Source of the DNA: Gymnopus androsaceus JB14
Lineage: Eukaryota > Basidiomycota > Agaricomycetes > Agaricales > Omphalotaceae
NCBI GenBank assembly: GCA_009733575.1
Contig: ML769470.1
Span: 1-64,000 of the forward strand
Length of the DNA: 64,000 bases
Direction: 5' to 3'
A program made the position numbers and the translations under genes. Every line of letters starts with the position of its first letter. Within the stretch, counting starts at the first letter, position 1. Shown here piece by piece: positions 1 to 10,597 of the stretch. The notes under the pieces are model-generated. The model had not been told where the DNA came from, did not search any database, and was given only the letters and a program-made list of their open reading frames with translations.

Positions 1-2
1 TT

Positions 3-22
3 CATCAGTAAAACGTACATCG
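3..22 (+). repeat. Left terminal inverted repeat of the Plavaka-type element
   Basis: CATCAGTAAAACGTACATCG pairs with the minus-strand reading of 7798-7817. The first 12 bases are identical and resemble the CATCAGCAAAACC ends of the miniature elements elsewhere in this window. Confidence 0.85.
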
Positions 23-241
23 CTGTTTTCCAGCCTTTTTGATCCTTTTTCCGATCAAGACTTTTTCCGGACTTATTTTCCGGAACTTTTTTTGAAGTTA
101 TCCTTTTCTGTTGCATCTTTTAATGACTTGTCCTTTTTTTATCGCCCAAAGACCTTTTTTTGAACTTGTACAGTACGAATTGATTTTTGGTTGGATTAGT
201 ACTAGTTAATACTTGTATAATGAACCAAAGTATAACTATTT

Positions 242-1240
242 TTACAAGTCCGACAATTGAACAAGGTCCTTCATCGTCATCTGCAAAGTATTATGCACAC
301 GTTCCTGCCTTGATTCCAAAACACGGTTCTTTTCCCGAAGCCTCTTGTTCTCGCTCTCTACAAGACCCCGCTGGCTTTCCGAAAAAGCCAACTTGCTTTC
401 AGCAAGTTTCCGAGAAGTAGATGCTGCCTTGAGGTTAAGTTCCAAGGTCCGGCATCGCAGACTGGTGTCATATAATTCGGTCGACAGCTTAGCAATCTGG
501 GCTTTGTATTGTCTAGTGGGAGATAATGGGTTCGCTCCTGTACGACGGAGTAGGAATGGGGCCCTGTCTGAAATGACATCGAGTGATTCAGTAGTTGTAT
601 AATATACAGATCGTGGCAACGTACTGTAAGCAAATCCTTCAATCAAGTCCGGTTTATCCCAGAGCGTCTCGTCTGGATCAATTTCAGATGACGCTTTGTG
701 AGAAGGAGTGGACGGCGTGTTGGAATCCTGAGGGGATGCTTCCGGGAGAGCTGATTCAGAGGTTGAATGCTCGTGTTCCTGAGACTCGTCTTGCGTTTGA
801 GACTGCTCCTGGGTACCATCCTGAGTCTGCGAGTCTTCCTGTATATCGTCTGACCCCTGATTTAGTTTTTTTTGGGATGGCTCGTCATCTTCCGTCTGTT
901 GAAGAACACTTAAATAGCAGCTTCAGGTGTTAAAAAAAAAGATTCATGCCTCGCTGTCTGAACGGTTGAGGTCTGCGAGATTCTGAGAGTATTGCTCTTT
1001 TTTTGGTGAAATCTCTGCCGGAGATGGGGATGACTCCGGGACGACACTGTCCAAGCAATGCTGTCAGAAATTTAATTATGTGTAGTATTCAATCATACCT
1101 GCTTAACCGTTGCTTTTTTGGTGTCACTTTCCGGTACATACCAGTCCAACCACGCTTGGGTGTAGCTGGACGAGGCAAAAACATGAGTATGTGGATGTTG
1201 CAATTCAAGAAGTGCCGCGGCTATTTCATTTTTCCAATCG
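242..1240 (-). pseudogene. Fragment of an unknown coiled-coil gene inside the transposon
   Basis: Three minus-strand pieces join through plausible introns. The first, about 1239-1100, holds the string HVFASSSYTQAWLDWY. The second, about 1053-955, holds VVPESSPSPAEISPKK. The third, about 920-242, is a Q/E/S-rich acidic stretch followed by roughly 80 residues of leucine/glutamate-rich coiled coil ending in MKDLVQLSDL. No start codon is in frame upstream, because a stop lies two codons before the first piece. It therefore looks 5'-truncated. It sits immediately downstream of the transposase stop and inside the terminal repeats. The coiled-coil tail could belong to another transposase-like protein, but I cannot name the family. 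Confidence 0.45.
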
Positions 1241-1253
1241 AGTCATATCTTTT

Positions 1254-4200
1254 TCAAAATGCAATTTCGTGGGCATGATAATCTATATACTTATTAACAT
1301 AAAAACAGGAATAAGCGTCCAAAGAATCAGAAGAAGAGAAATCTTTTGTAGGTAGACGTGAATCACCCGTAACACCAATTAGATGAGCGCCACGATACAA
1401 GCAATCAATGTGAACAACCTCGAGATTGGGAGAGCCCTCACGATCGAAGTCAGGATCCACCATCCAGAGCCCTGTTTCGTCACAAGGCCTATCACCTACA
1501 GTGGAATACCATTGTATCAGAGCACATTCGTACCTCTGGCTCTGATAAGCAAAGTGAAAGAACATAAAAACACGGCCAACAAGTAAACCTGCAAACCCTT
1601 CCTTGTCGCTATCTCCCTCCATAAACACACAGTCGTAGCGTGCGGGACCACCAGGCCACGATTTGACAGAACAAATACGTTCATGACGCATTCCACCCAG
1701 GCCTGACATGTCACTTGGTGCGAAAAAAGTAGCGCGCGCTGAGTGGTGAAGAAAAATACGCTGAGTGTTGGGGAGCTCAGGACAGGAATCAAGGGGTACA
1801 TCGCAACCCCTCATCCCTACAGGAGCATCGGGATTATTCTGGTTGAATAGAAATTGGCGGATAAGAATTGGGAGTGTGGGCTGTTCAACATATTCAGCAA
1901 GGGTAGCTAAACTGCGAGGTACCCCTATCGCTATGTTATCATTTCAGTATCATATTGCTGGGGGTGATAATCAAGGCAAAGCTCACCAGCTCGTTTTGAC
2001 AGCTTGACATCACCTTGAGAATATGGCTCATCGGTGGGTCCTTCCTCATCATCTTGATCTTCTGGAGGTGGCGGCAGATTGGCTTCCAGTCGTTTTGCTA
2101 CTGTTGGCGCCAGTTTCAGCATCCCCTGTGATTCCAAGTCAATACGATATGTTGCCAGTTTATCAAGATGCTGGTTGGTGATGAGCATCTGTCCAAGTGC
2201 ATTGTGTTTGCTTGAGCGGCGCCATGGGCATTTAACAGCTTTGATGTGCTTCGATTCGGTAATGGAAGAGCAAAGTCCATTAGGAGCACCGAATTGTTGG
2301 ATAAGGTATTCGATAATGGACCATCGAGTGCTGGCGGGGCAATGAAAACCCTTCAGGTCGGACACCAGTGGTTCGAAAGATCTCGCGATGCTGGTGAAAG
2401 CGCATGAGTGCCGTATCCATGGCACTCAAGGTGTCTTCATCAATCACATCACGTCTAGCGAGATAGCAGAATTCGAGGAAGGCTTGGATGGCTTTCACCA
2501 TTTGTGATGGAACATGGCCGACAATGGCTGGAAGAAAAATCTAACATGAGAGACATCAGAGATAGTTCGACTTCTCAAAAACTTCGCCCAACCTTCATTA
2601 AACCCTTCGAATCATCACCTGTCCATTGTTTGAAACCGCGCCCCTCATGAAAATTCCGTAGGCCAGGGTAGGGAGTGGTAGCTGCGATCCTATTGATTCC
2701 AAGTTCAGAGAAATTAATTCTGAAAAGTTAACAACGTACCGTCGGTCAATGTCTGCCTTGCGCTCATCTGCCTCCTTTTTTGAATATGTAATATCCAGAT
2801 ATTCAAACACCCAGTCGACAAGGTGGTCTTTGAATGTCCCTTTAACCAGTTGATGTAGCAAGTCCGGTGATATTAATTGGTGAATGTCGGCGCGCGGGAA
2901 TGATGCAGTGAATGGCTAGAAAAAAATCGTAACTCAAGTGTAAAAAACTACTCAAAAATGCAACGCACTCGGAGATCCGACAACAATTCCGTAATCGTCC
3001 CATAACTCTTTGAGCGTGCAACCATTTAATAAAGAATCGGTATGTTCATGAGAGCGTCGACCAGCAGTGCTATCAAGGTCATCAGGGGGTGCCATACATC
3101 TAGTACTGCTTAATCAGAACTGTAAAAGCATTGGGAGAGTCAAAGGATTCTTACCGTGGACACCAGTTCTGTACGATGCAGGTGAGTAAGGCCTGTTCTG
3201 GGTAGTCGGCAATATATGGTCCAAGGCCATATATAACTCGACGATAGCGTCCATCAGGGCAGAGCGTAACTCGGGGGATGGTCATATGAGGTCTGAGGGA
3301 TGAAAGAGCATGTTCCAGAGAGGTATGAAAAAGCTGGCGGCGGAATTTTCGAAATTCTGCACTGCCAGAGTGGTCTTTTGAGGCTGCGTTAATATGAATC
3401 AGATACAAGTTGGAAGCAAGGAATATGCGATGACATACTTTTTGGCACAGAAAGGAAGCCAAGTAATGCAACAGCATTTCGGTGAGCACGGCGAACAGAT
3501 GAATGCACGTTCCCAAGTGAGATGTATAGGGGATAAAAATCATTTTGCCCAGTGGCGACCGAGACAGTTGTCTTATCGCTTCCAAGAATCACCGGAACAA
3601 ACATAGCCCCATGTGTATTCTCATCTCTTGCAATCTTGTCCTAATGCCAAGTAATTTAGGAGAAGTCAAAAAGGAGAGTTCAGAATTGACATACGCATTG
3701 AAACCAGGCCCAATTTCCAGTCATTAAATCTCGGTAGAGCCGCTTGCCTTTGTTGAAAAGTCGTTTGGGTGTAACATCAAAGTCAGATTTGAAGCTCGGA
3801 TTTGCCAGCATCTGTTCAAGGATTTTGAGAGGGTCTCGGAACCAGACCTCATAGCCTTGGAGCTTCCAAGCAGGTACAGAAGATCAATCTTCGGGAAGTT
3901 CACCATTGTATTTAACGGTGAAACTTTCCCATTGGATATCTCCTTGGCGTATTTCGTCGATTAAACCATACAGCTCCTCATGGTTAGCCCATGGATTTTC
4001 CATGCCTCGCTCAGGACCGAGAAGTCTAGCAAGAAGTTCAGGAGAGGATATCGATATTGCCACCGGACATCTCGACCTTTTGGTAAAGGAACTCCGCAAG
4101 CTCAAATTCTGTATCCGAGTTAAAAGGGCTGTAGTTCTCATGATTGTGCTCCTCAGGAGGCATCGGAGCACTGTCAGATGGCAAATCATCCCCAGCCAAA

Positions 4201-4552
4201 TCGCAAGGAGTACCTAAAATTCATTCATGTCCCGTAAATGCAATAGATAGAATATTGACTTACCATCTAGTAAAGGATGTGTCTCGGTTTGCGTTCCGTA
4301 TCTCCGCAAATTAATGGGAGCCGCTGACCATGGTAACCTCACAGGAGAACCGTTGTGGCGACGTCTAGGTGTTCTGCGAGGAGAAAAGGGAGATGGTGGA
4401 TTAGGAAGCGGAGAAGGAGTCCGAAACACTGGATCGGGAGATGGAAAGTGAAATGGAGCTGGTGAAGGGGCATGTTTGGAATCGATATGCCGTCTCAAAC
4501 CTCCCTGGCTTTTGCATTTTTTGTTGCAAGTTCCGCATTGAAAGTCAGCCAT
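1254..4552 (-). pseudogene. Plavaka-family transposase, degenerate
   Basis: A transposase that would move the surrounding element, read across several exons. Residues 1-30 hold a C2H2-like zinc finger, CGTCNKKCKSQGGLRRHIDSKH in outline. Later exons give strings I recognise from Plavaka proteins: FVPVILGSDKTTVSVATGQ, CPDGRYRRVIYGLGPYIADY, GRGFKQWTGDDSKGLMK, FGAPNGLCSSITESKHI, and the C-terminal FYVNKYIDYHAHEIAF before the stop at 1254-1256. Short introns are visible at 4214-4263 and 3641-3694, among others. The frame is broken at least three times: a shift near 4038-4060, an in-frame TGA at 3884-3886, and a one-base shift near 2305-2312. The start at 4552 is the Met just before the zinc finger. 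Family assignment is firm; loss of function is inferred from the breaks, which could in part be sequencing errors. Confidence 0.9.
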
Positions 4553-4659
4553 AAAGTCGAAAGTGAGTATGCAGTGAGTGTGTGAAAAATCAAAGAGACT
4601 GGAATTGAGTAAGCAATATATTTTTTTTTTTACAAGTTCATCCTCCGAGTCATCCAAAT
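4553..4659. promoter_or_regulatory. Divergent promoter between transposase and companion gene
   Basis: Only 107 bp separate the start of the transposase on the minus strand from the start of the companion gene on the plus strand. The stretch includes a TATATTTTTTTTTTT tract. Shared control of the two genes is inferred from spacing only. Confidence 0.5.
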
Positions 4660-7484
4660 ATGCCTCCTAGACCCATTACGCGTCGCAACAGAGGCGACGC
4701 TCCCACTGTAAATCCTTCACAAACAAATACACCAGCTACTCCGACAATTCCTACCGCTGAAACTCTTGCTCCAGCCTCTGCCATGCCTCTCCAACTCAGA
4801 AATGGAATGGCTCTTCGGGGAAATCGAGATGCCCATCCAGCTGCCATTGTAATGCCTGCACCTCGATGTACCTCTGATGAAGTCCAAGCAGAAAGAAAAG
4901 AGAAAGAGGACGCCAAAGCATCAAAAAGTGCAGCCCGAGACAAGGCCGTAGCGCGAACGGCAGTACTCGAGGATCAGATGCGGGCTGAAGATGTCGATAC
5001 TGAGCGGACTGCGAATCATCCTCCGCCCAATATCCAGAAGAAAAAGACTCGTAAAAAAGGCAAGTTTGATTTTTACGGTATCAAGCTAAAACTTACAATA
5101 GTTACAGCGAAAACAATATTGGATCCGCAGCAAGTTGCGAATGAGATGGAAGGTGAGTTTTTAACCGTCAAAAATCCCATTTATACCTCTCAACCTATAA
5201 TCGCAGGCGAAACCACTAAACCATCTGCCATTATTGAAAAAAGTTAGTGTTTGTTCATCTTCAACAACTTGAAACTTAGTATACCTGCTATAGTAGACTC
5301 TCAGTCAGCTGTAAACGGCTCGGACTTGTCTAAAGGTGAGTTTTGAATCATCAGTAATACCATTTCTTATCTCCTATGCGCCTTCAGGTGTCAAGAGTAC
5401 TAGACCAAAAAGAAAGCGCAATGAAGTCAAAGGTAAGTGTGAGCATGACTGGAAGCCTTGGCTAATATACGGATTTTTAGCTGCTAAAATAGTCACCAAA
5501 ATCACTCAGGAAGTATCCGACGCTGATGATGTGGATGAAGACTATGATATTGACATCGAGGCAGGACTGAATGATTCCGGTGAAGAAGAACCTCCAGCAA
5601 AGAAAGCAAGAGCAAGAAGGCCGAAAAAAGGAGAATTGCGCATGGCGGTTACGGGCAAGAGGGAATTCGATGACTCGGAGCATGCAGAATCTCAGGGACA
5701 TGTGAAGATGTACGTACATGATTGATTCCTGATTCATTGCTTGTTCTTTTCCGTCTGTCCATTCTGCCCTCCATTGAATCACTCCGACGCTCATTTTCTG
5801 TTCCAACTTCCAGCTCGGAACCTCCAACCAAGAAATCTCGCAAGGCTCCGCAAGGAATTCGTCCAGGGTGGAGGTCTGGAGATGTCACACCTTCAAAACC
5901 CCCGACGCATATGCCTTCTCAACAACTTGGCATGGACATAGAAGGCGATACTAGTGTTGAGTTTGACATTGGAGGGTTTGGCAATGAAGATGCGGGTGAC
6001 GAGCGTCTCAGGATGCTCAATAATACATCAAAACCTCTGAAGATCAAGAGCAGTGTTGCAGCAGTAGTTCAGACGGTGTGTCTCCCATTTAGGTCCTTGA
6101 ATCTTTCTAATATTTTATAGCCCTCCATTGTGAAGGTAGAGCCCACAACGTCTGTTCCAGAACTTGTTACCCCCGTAAATAAACGACGAAGGGACATCCG
6201 ACTCAAAGACCTGCCAAAAGCTGTCCAGGAAGCCTTCACAAAAGTTTTCACGCCTGTTGTTATTGAATTCAGCGGCTGCATTGAAGCTTGGACGAGTCCC
6301 TCGGTGGCTGAAATCGAGGAACTTTGGGAGAGTACCATGCCTGATGGAATCTATGACCGATTCTCCGAATTCAATGCTGGCAAAGTTGTTGAGGCTCTGG
6401 TATGTTCTAGTACTCCATTTGATTTATTACTGACCTCTCCTGAAGATACAGGATAAACTCACCACCTGGCGCAATAATATAGGAAAGGTCACTCTGAAAA
6501 CTCTCAAAGAAGTCTTTGCTAATCAAAGTCTCAACACTGCGGAGCAACGCAAGGCCTATGTTGCTCAGCAGATGACCGGAACATTCAAATCATACCACTA
6601 TTATTACTCGGTCATAATTGGAGAGGGTGAGAGCATTCAATATGCGGTGCGTTGTGTTTTTCATCCTTCAAGACATTGCTAAATCATTCAATTAGGGCGC
6701 CTTTCAATCATATCTCATATTGAAAACGTTTGCTGAACATCTCAAGGCCATTGAAAATATTCCCACCATCAACCGTATTGCAGACCGGCCAGCAGGAGCT
6801 CTTGTTCTAGCTATTTTGGCGGTGTGTTGCATTGTATTCTCAAGCTACGAGACCCTTATTCTTTTTCAGGTTCATCGCGCGCTCACATTCTACTCAACTG
6901 GCTGTGAAGTTATTCCCACTGGATCCGACGGGCATTTTTCACAGGCTGTCTGGGGCGACAAATCTGCTGTCGTTGAAGGCGTCAAAAAACAGTACAAGAT
7001 GATATCGAATATTCATTCGCTCTTTGGTCAAAACCCTGTCAAGAAAATCGACCGCGTCAGTCCAGCTCAATGGGACCGCATCGTTGCAACTGCACATACT
7101 CACGTCTCCAAACTGGGGTCGGAATCCAAGGCCAAAGCAGCACCGCCACCTGCGCAGTCAGAGGCACAGTCTGATGAGGACTGGGAGGTCCCGGATATTG
7201 ACCCCGACACTCTCAGTACAGTGACTCCGACTGCCGTTACCACGAAATGTGAGGAATCCGCTGCGGAACTGCCTGATTCTCGGACTGCTGAAATGATGAG
7301 AAGTGAAGAAGGAAACCCAGTCGGGAACGGCGGCAGCGGGGGAAGTGAAGAGAATTCAGTTGGGAACAGCACTGGTGGGGGAAGCGAAGGTGATCCAGAG
7401 GAAGGAGATGAAGAAGAGGAGGAAGATGAAGAAGAGGACTCCGAGTCAGGGGCAGAAACGGAGCAACAGCCCAGTGCGCCCTAG
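4660..7484 (+). CDS. Transposon companion protein of unknown function, many small exons
   Basis: The gene starts at MPPRPITRRNRGD and runs through about ten exons to an acidic, Gly/Ser/Glu-rich tail ending at 7484. Clear intron ends are visible, for example GTAAGTGTGAG to TTTTTAG near 5435-5480, GTACGTAC to TTCCAG near 5710-5813, and GTGTGTTG to TTTTCAG near 6821-6870. The N-terminal third is basic and low complexity, the middle holds KKARARRPKK-like nuclear-localisation clusters, and the C-terminal core contains ALTFYSTGCEVIPTGSDGHF, SQAVWGDKS and QWDRIVATA. I recall similar proteins as hypotheticals in other mushroom genomes but know no domain name. It lies inside the terminal repeats and head to head with the transposase, so it is probably element cargo or an accessory factor. 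The frame looks intact, unlike the transposase. Exon boundaries in 5050-5400 are uncertain, and one intron may use a GC donor. Confidence 0.7.
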
Positions 7485-7797
7485 TAAGTTGTGAGTACCA
7501 CTTCCATTAATACGTTGGTGGTCCTTGACTGACCTTGGTTTATTTTAGCGTGATGTTCTATTGGAATGGCGTCGATGGTGCCGTCATTTTCATTCTGCTA
7601 GCTGGGGTAATCTCGGTATGCAAAAAAAGTATCCTGAATACTATGATACATAGTCTTTTATATACGTTTCTTTCAAACTTTTCAATGAACTTTTTATGGT
7701 CTTTTTGCGATGTTTACAAAGTACCGTGATCTTTTATAAGGATGTGGACATAAGTTTTTGAAGTTCGGAAAAACTCTTGGAAAAGGGCCGAAAAGGC

Positions 7798-7817
7798 CGA
7801 TGTATGTTTTACTGATG
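7798..7817 (-). repeat. Right terminal inverted repeat of the Plavaka-type element
   Basis: Read on the minus strand this is CATCAGTAAAACATACATCG, one mismatch from the left end. It lies about 310 bp beyond the stop of the companion gene, and the stretch between holds no other gene that I can support. Confidence 0.85.
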
Positions 7818-7882
7818 TTTTTGCATTATTCCTAGGTGGCCTAGGCTGCCTAAGTCACCTGGGGTCATCCTGGGCTAGGGCT

Positions 7883-8644
7883 AGGGTTAGCTGGTGCTGA
7901 CCCTAACCTCATCAGCAAAACCTGGGTGTAATGCACTCATAGCACTCATAGGACCCATAGCAAGGTACCCATCTGTGCAGAACTATGGTATGCTATGGAT
8001 AGAAACATTACCTGTCAGGACATGTCAGGGTTCAATTCAAAACTAAATATATTGATCCTTTAAATTGTTCCCCTCCCTTGTGAGACTGAATGTGACCAAA
8101 ATAACCATAATAAAATCATCATATTTCCTGTAGTACTTAGGACAATGCTGTAGCAAAACTAGAACTACATAGTACAACTAGTGTAAACAAATACTGGTGT
8201 TTACTGTAAGTAGTGATGATGCTTAGAATTAAATGTCTGTAAACATTAAAGACATCCAAACAAAGTTGAAAAATTGAATGAAACTTACTGAGAACTTTCA
8301 AACTAAGGTGACTCAGAATTGACTTGGAAAAAAATGGGACTTGGGGAAGTTGCAACAATGTGTTGATTCTTATATAGTGTTGGCAGGAGAGAATGACAGC
8401 TGTCAAGATGCTGAAATGAGTTGACAGTTGGCTCAAATGTTCAGTGATCTCATAGGAGCTCATACTAGGAGCTCATAGAAAGCCATAGCACTTCATAGCC
8501 CTATAAAGAACTATGGCTGCTATGATCTTCTATAAGTTGCTATTACCTCTATGGCCAACACCCAGGTTTTGCTGATACTGGACTATACATGTGACTGCCA
8601 GTCTGCAAGAGAGTTAAGGTTGGGGTTAGCACCAGCTAACCCTA
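7883..8644. repeat. Inverted repeats flanking a nested miniature element
   Basis: TAGGGTTAGCTGGTGCTGAC at 7883 recurs inverted at 8616-8644 with few mismatches. The pair brackets the CATCAG-type element at 7910-8577. This suggests an older inverted-repeat element into which the inner one inserted, or one compound element. No coding potential is seen inside. Confidence 0.55.
7910..8577. mobile_element. CATCAG-type non-autonomous TIR element, about 670 bp
   Basis: The left end reads CATCAGCAAAACCTGGGTGT. The right end is its inverted match, with one mismatch at the outermost base. The subterminal regions carry many copies of short CATAG motifs, as expected for transposase binding sites. There is no open frame of note. 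The end sequence shares CATCAG-AAAAC with the large Plavaka-type element, which makes mobilisation by the same kind of transposase a reasonable inference. Confidence 0.7.
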
Positions 8645-8660
8645 ATCTGGTCCACACAAT

Positions 8661-9373
8661 ATGGATAATTCTACTCAACAACCCTGTTGAAGGGGTTGTT
8701 GAGATCTAACAGCCCTCAAAATTCCGGCATAATGGTGACAGTGACACCAGTATTGCAATGGATCACAGCAGGAAACTCTAAGTCTAAGTGTATAGCTAAA
8801 TGTAAAATAGCTATTAAGAACGTAAATGGTACATATACTGAAAATAAGATGGCCACAGGCATCTGTGACCAGGTTGTGGACCATGCAATGCTGCAAACAC
8901 ACCAAGTCATGCACCCACCACCCTGGCAGTGGATTTTCTGTTGTCCTAAGATTATTTGAGTGATGAATTGGTGGTTCAATTCAAGGGACTATGTTCTGCG
9001 GCAATGTTGAGTGGAGCAGTATCTGGAATATAAAAAAGCTGGTGAGTCTGAGGGTATCTTGCAAGAAAGAAAAGCGCACCTATTACCTATACCAACCTCC
9101 ATTGCTACTCTTCTTTGGCACTACCACTCCCGAGTGCTTGCTGAGTATAACTGAAAAGGTTCCGGCATCATGAGCATGCTGGTAGGTCAAAAAGGAGGGT
9201 GAAGGATGGCATGGCATGGATCATCATAGTGGACTGTCAATGCATTGGACACAGATGGCATACATGTCAAAGTTGCACCCTGGTCAAAATCTGGCATGAC
9301 CAGCAATCATGAGATACAAAGAGGTTGCCAGAAGGATTGTTTCGGATCAACAGGGTTGTTCAGTAGAATAATT
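8661..9373. mobile_element. Non-autonomous TIR element with 8-bp target duplication (hAT-like)
   Basis: Left end 8665-8690 (ATAATTCTACTCAACAACCC and on) and right end 9347-9373 are inverted matches over about 26 bases. The direct repeat CACACAAT lies immediately outside on both sides, at 8653-8660 and 9374-9381, and fits an 8-bp target-site duplication. An 8-bp duplication is characteristic of the hAT superfamily; the class is inferred from that alone. The interior has no convincing gene. Confidence 0.65.
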
Positions 9374-9381
9374 CACACAAT

Positions 9382-10160
9382 GCTGCTTCCCTTTTGACAA
9401 TGTTCTTGGGTTTCTAACATTCACTCCAACATTTTTGACATGCATCAAAACTTAAAAGTGTTATATTCATGCAGACAACCCTGGATACTCCAGCAACCTT
9501 TCTGACACTTTGCTGAACCGTTTGCTATGCATGTATTACATCAGCAAACTATTTGCCATGTTTTCCAAGGTTAAATGCTTTGCTCTTTGTTTGCATTTGT
9601 TTGTTTTATGTTGCTGACTGTTTGCTAGTTTGCTATGCTCACTCATCACATGCTCACATGCTCACTTGTTGCTTTCTGTTCACATCAGTGATTTACATTA
9701 CTTGTGATTTTATTCCTTTTTGTTTTGCTTCCCACTTTTATATTGTTTACTGTCTTTTTACATACTATTTAAGTAGCTACATATCATAGTTAGTCCCTAG
9801 CTTGAAAATCAACTAAGTCAATCCAGTTAACACTATTCTTGCTAAAGTCTTGTCCACTCCTTATCTTATCTTTGCTTCAGGGACATGTAGCATGCTAAGG
9901 GTGTTGCCAATAGCTTCACCAAGTCCCATTCATCACTGCATAGTGTTAACCAGATATGCCAAGTCACTCCAGACCTTGCTGAAGTTTTTCCACACCAGAA
10001 TTAGCCAATATTAATTTGGAAAGTTTGCACTAACTTTGCTTTGCTCTACTCAGGTTGCATGGACTTGACAAAAAGCACAAAAGTGCTTGGCATATGATCC
10101 ATACTGCTTGATGTATGCCAATGCACTGCTGCTGGTAACGCCCTTACAGTACTGCCACAG
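9382..10160. other. Gene-free AT/TTTGC-rich spacer
   Basis: This stretch is rich in TTTGC and TGCTCAC short repeats. The only notable frame (9553-9789, plus strand) is a cysteine/phenylalanine-rich low-complexity translation without family features. I see no gene. Confidence 0.5.
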
Positions 10161-10435
10161 CATCAGCAAAACCTGTATGACATGGGCAGTGCTTGAGCGA
10201 ACTGTCCAGAGTTCCCAGTGCTCCAGCGTCCCAGCACTCAGATGGTCTGGCCAATGCAGGAGGGGGCTCTCAGAAGCTCCCAGAGGCCGCAAAATTATCT
10301 TATTTGGAAATAATGTATGATGTTATATTTCTGACAGCACTGGCAAGCACTGGCCAGCGCTGGGAGCTCTGGGAGCACTGGGAATTTTAAGTATTGCTGT
10401 GGGAATTAAAATGCAAAATACAGGTTTTGCTGATG
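10161..10435. mobile_element. CATCAG-type miniature element (MITE), 275 bp
   Basis: Perfect 18-bp inverted ends CATCAGCAAAACCTGTAT lie at 10161-10178 and 10418-10435. The trinucleotide CAG flanks both sides directly, compatible with a 3-bp target duplication. The interior carries repeated CTCCCAG/CTGGGAG blocks. It belongs to the same end family as the elements at 7910, 32139 and 34891. Confidence 0.8.
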
Positions 10436-10597
10436 CAGTCCTTGCCCCCACTGATAATTGAGGCATGAACCTGTGGATGTCAACCAGGGGCCAATAATTA
10501 TCTGACTTAACTACACTAACTACAGCACTACATGGTACTATGGAGTAGGACCTCTACTACAGGAAAAAAAAAACAAGTTCCAGATGTGCTGGGTCAT

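Larger units (their letters stand above)
3..7817. mobile_element. Plavaka-type DNA transposon, about 7.8 kb, with terminal inverted repeats
   Basis: The two ends carry inverted repeats. The left reads CATCAGTAAAACGTACATCG and the right, read inward on the minus strand, matches 19 of 20 bases with A for G at position 13. Subterminal sequence at both ends is rich in short CTTTTTCC-like motifs. Between the ends lie a transposase on the minus strand, a companion gene on the plus strand starting 107 bp away head to head, and a coiled-coil gene fragment near the left end. The left flank is cut by the window, so the target duplication cannot be read; both flanks are T runs. The transposase has frameshifts and a stop, so this copy is probably not autonomous. 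The boundaries rest on the repeat match and are well supported. Confidence 0.85.

Noticed and set aside
7873..7891. CTAGGG/TTAGGG-like run resembling a telomere repeat
   Set aside because: Only about three imperfect units, and they belong to the outer inverted repeat of a mobile element.
9553..9789. Open frame on the plus strand, 78 codons
   Set aside because: Low-complexity translation of TTTGC/TGCTCAC repeats, no start context or family features.
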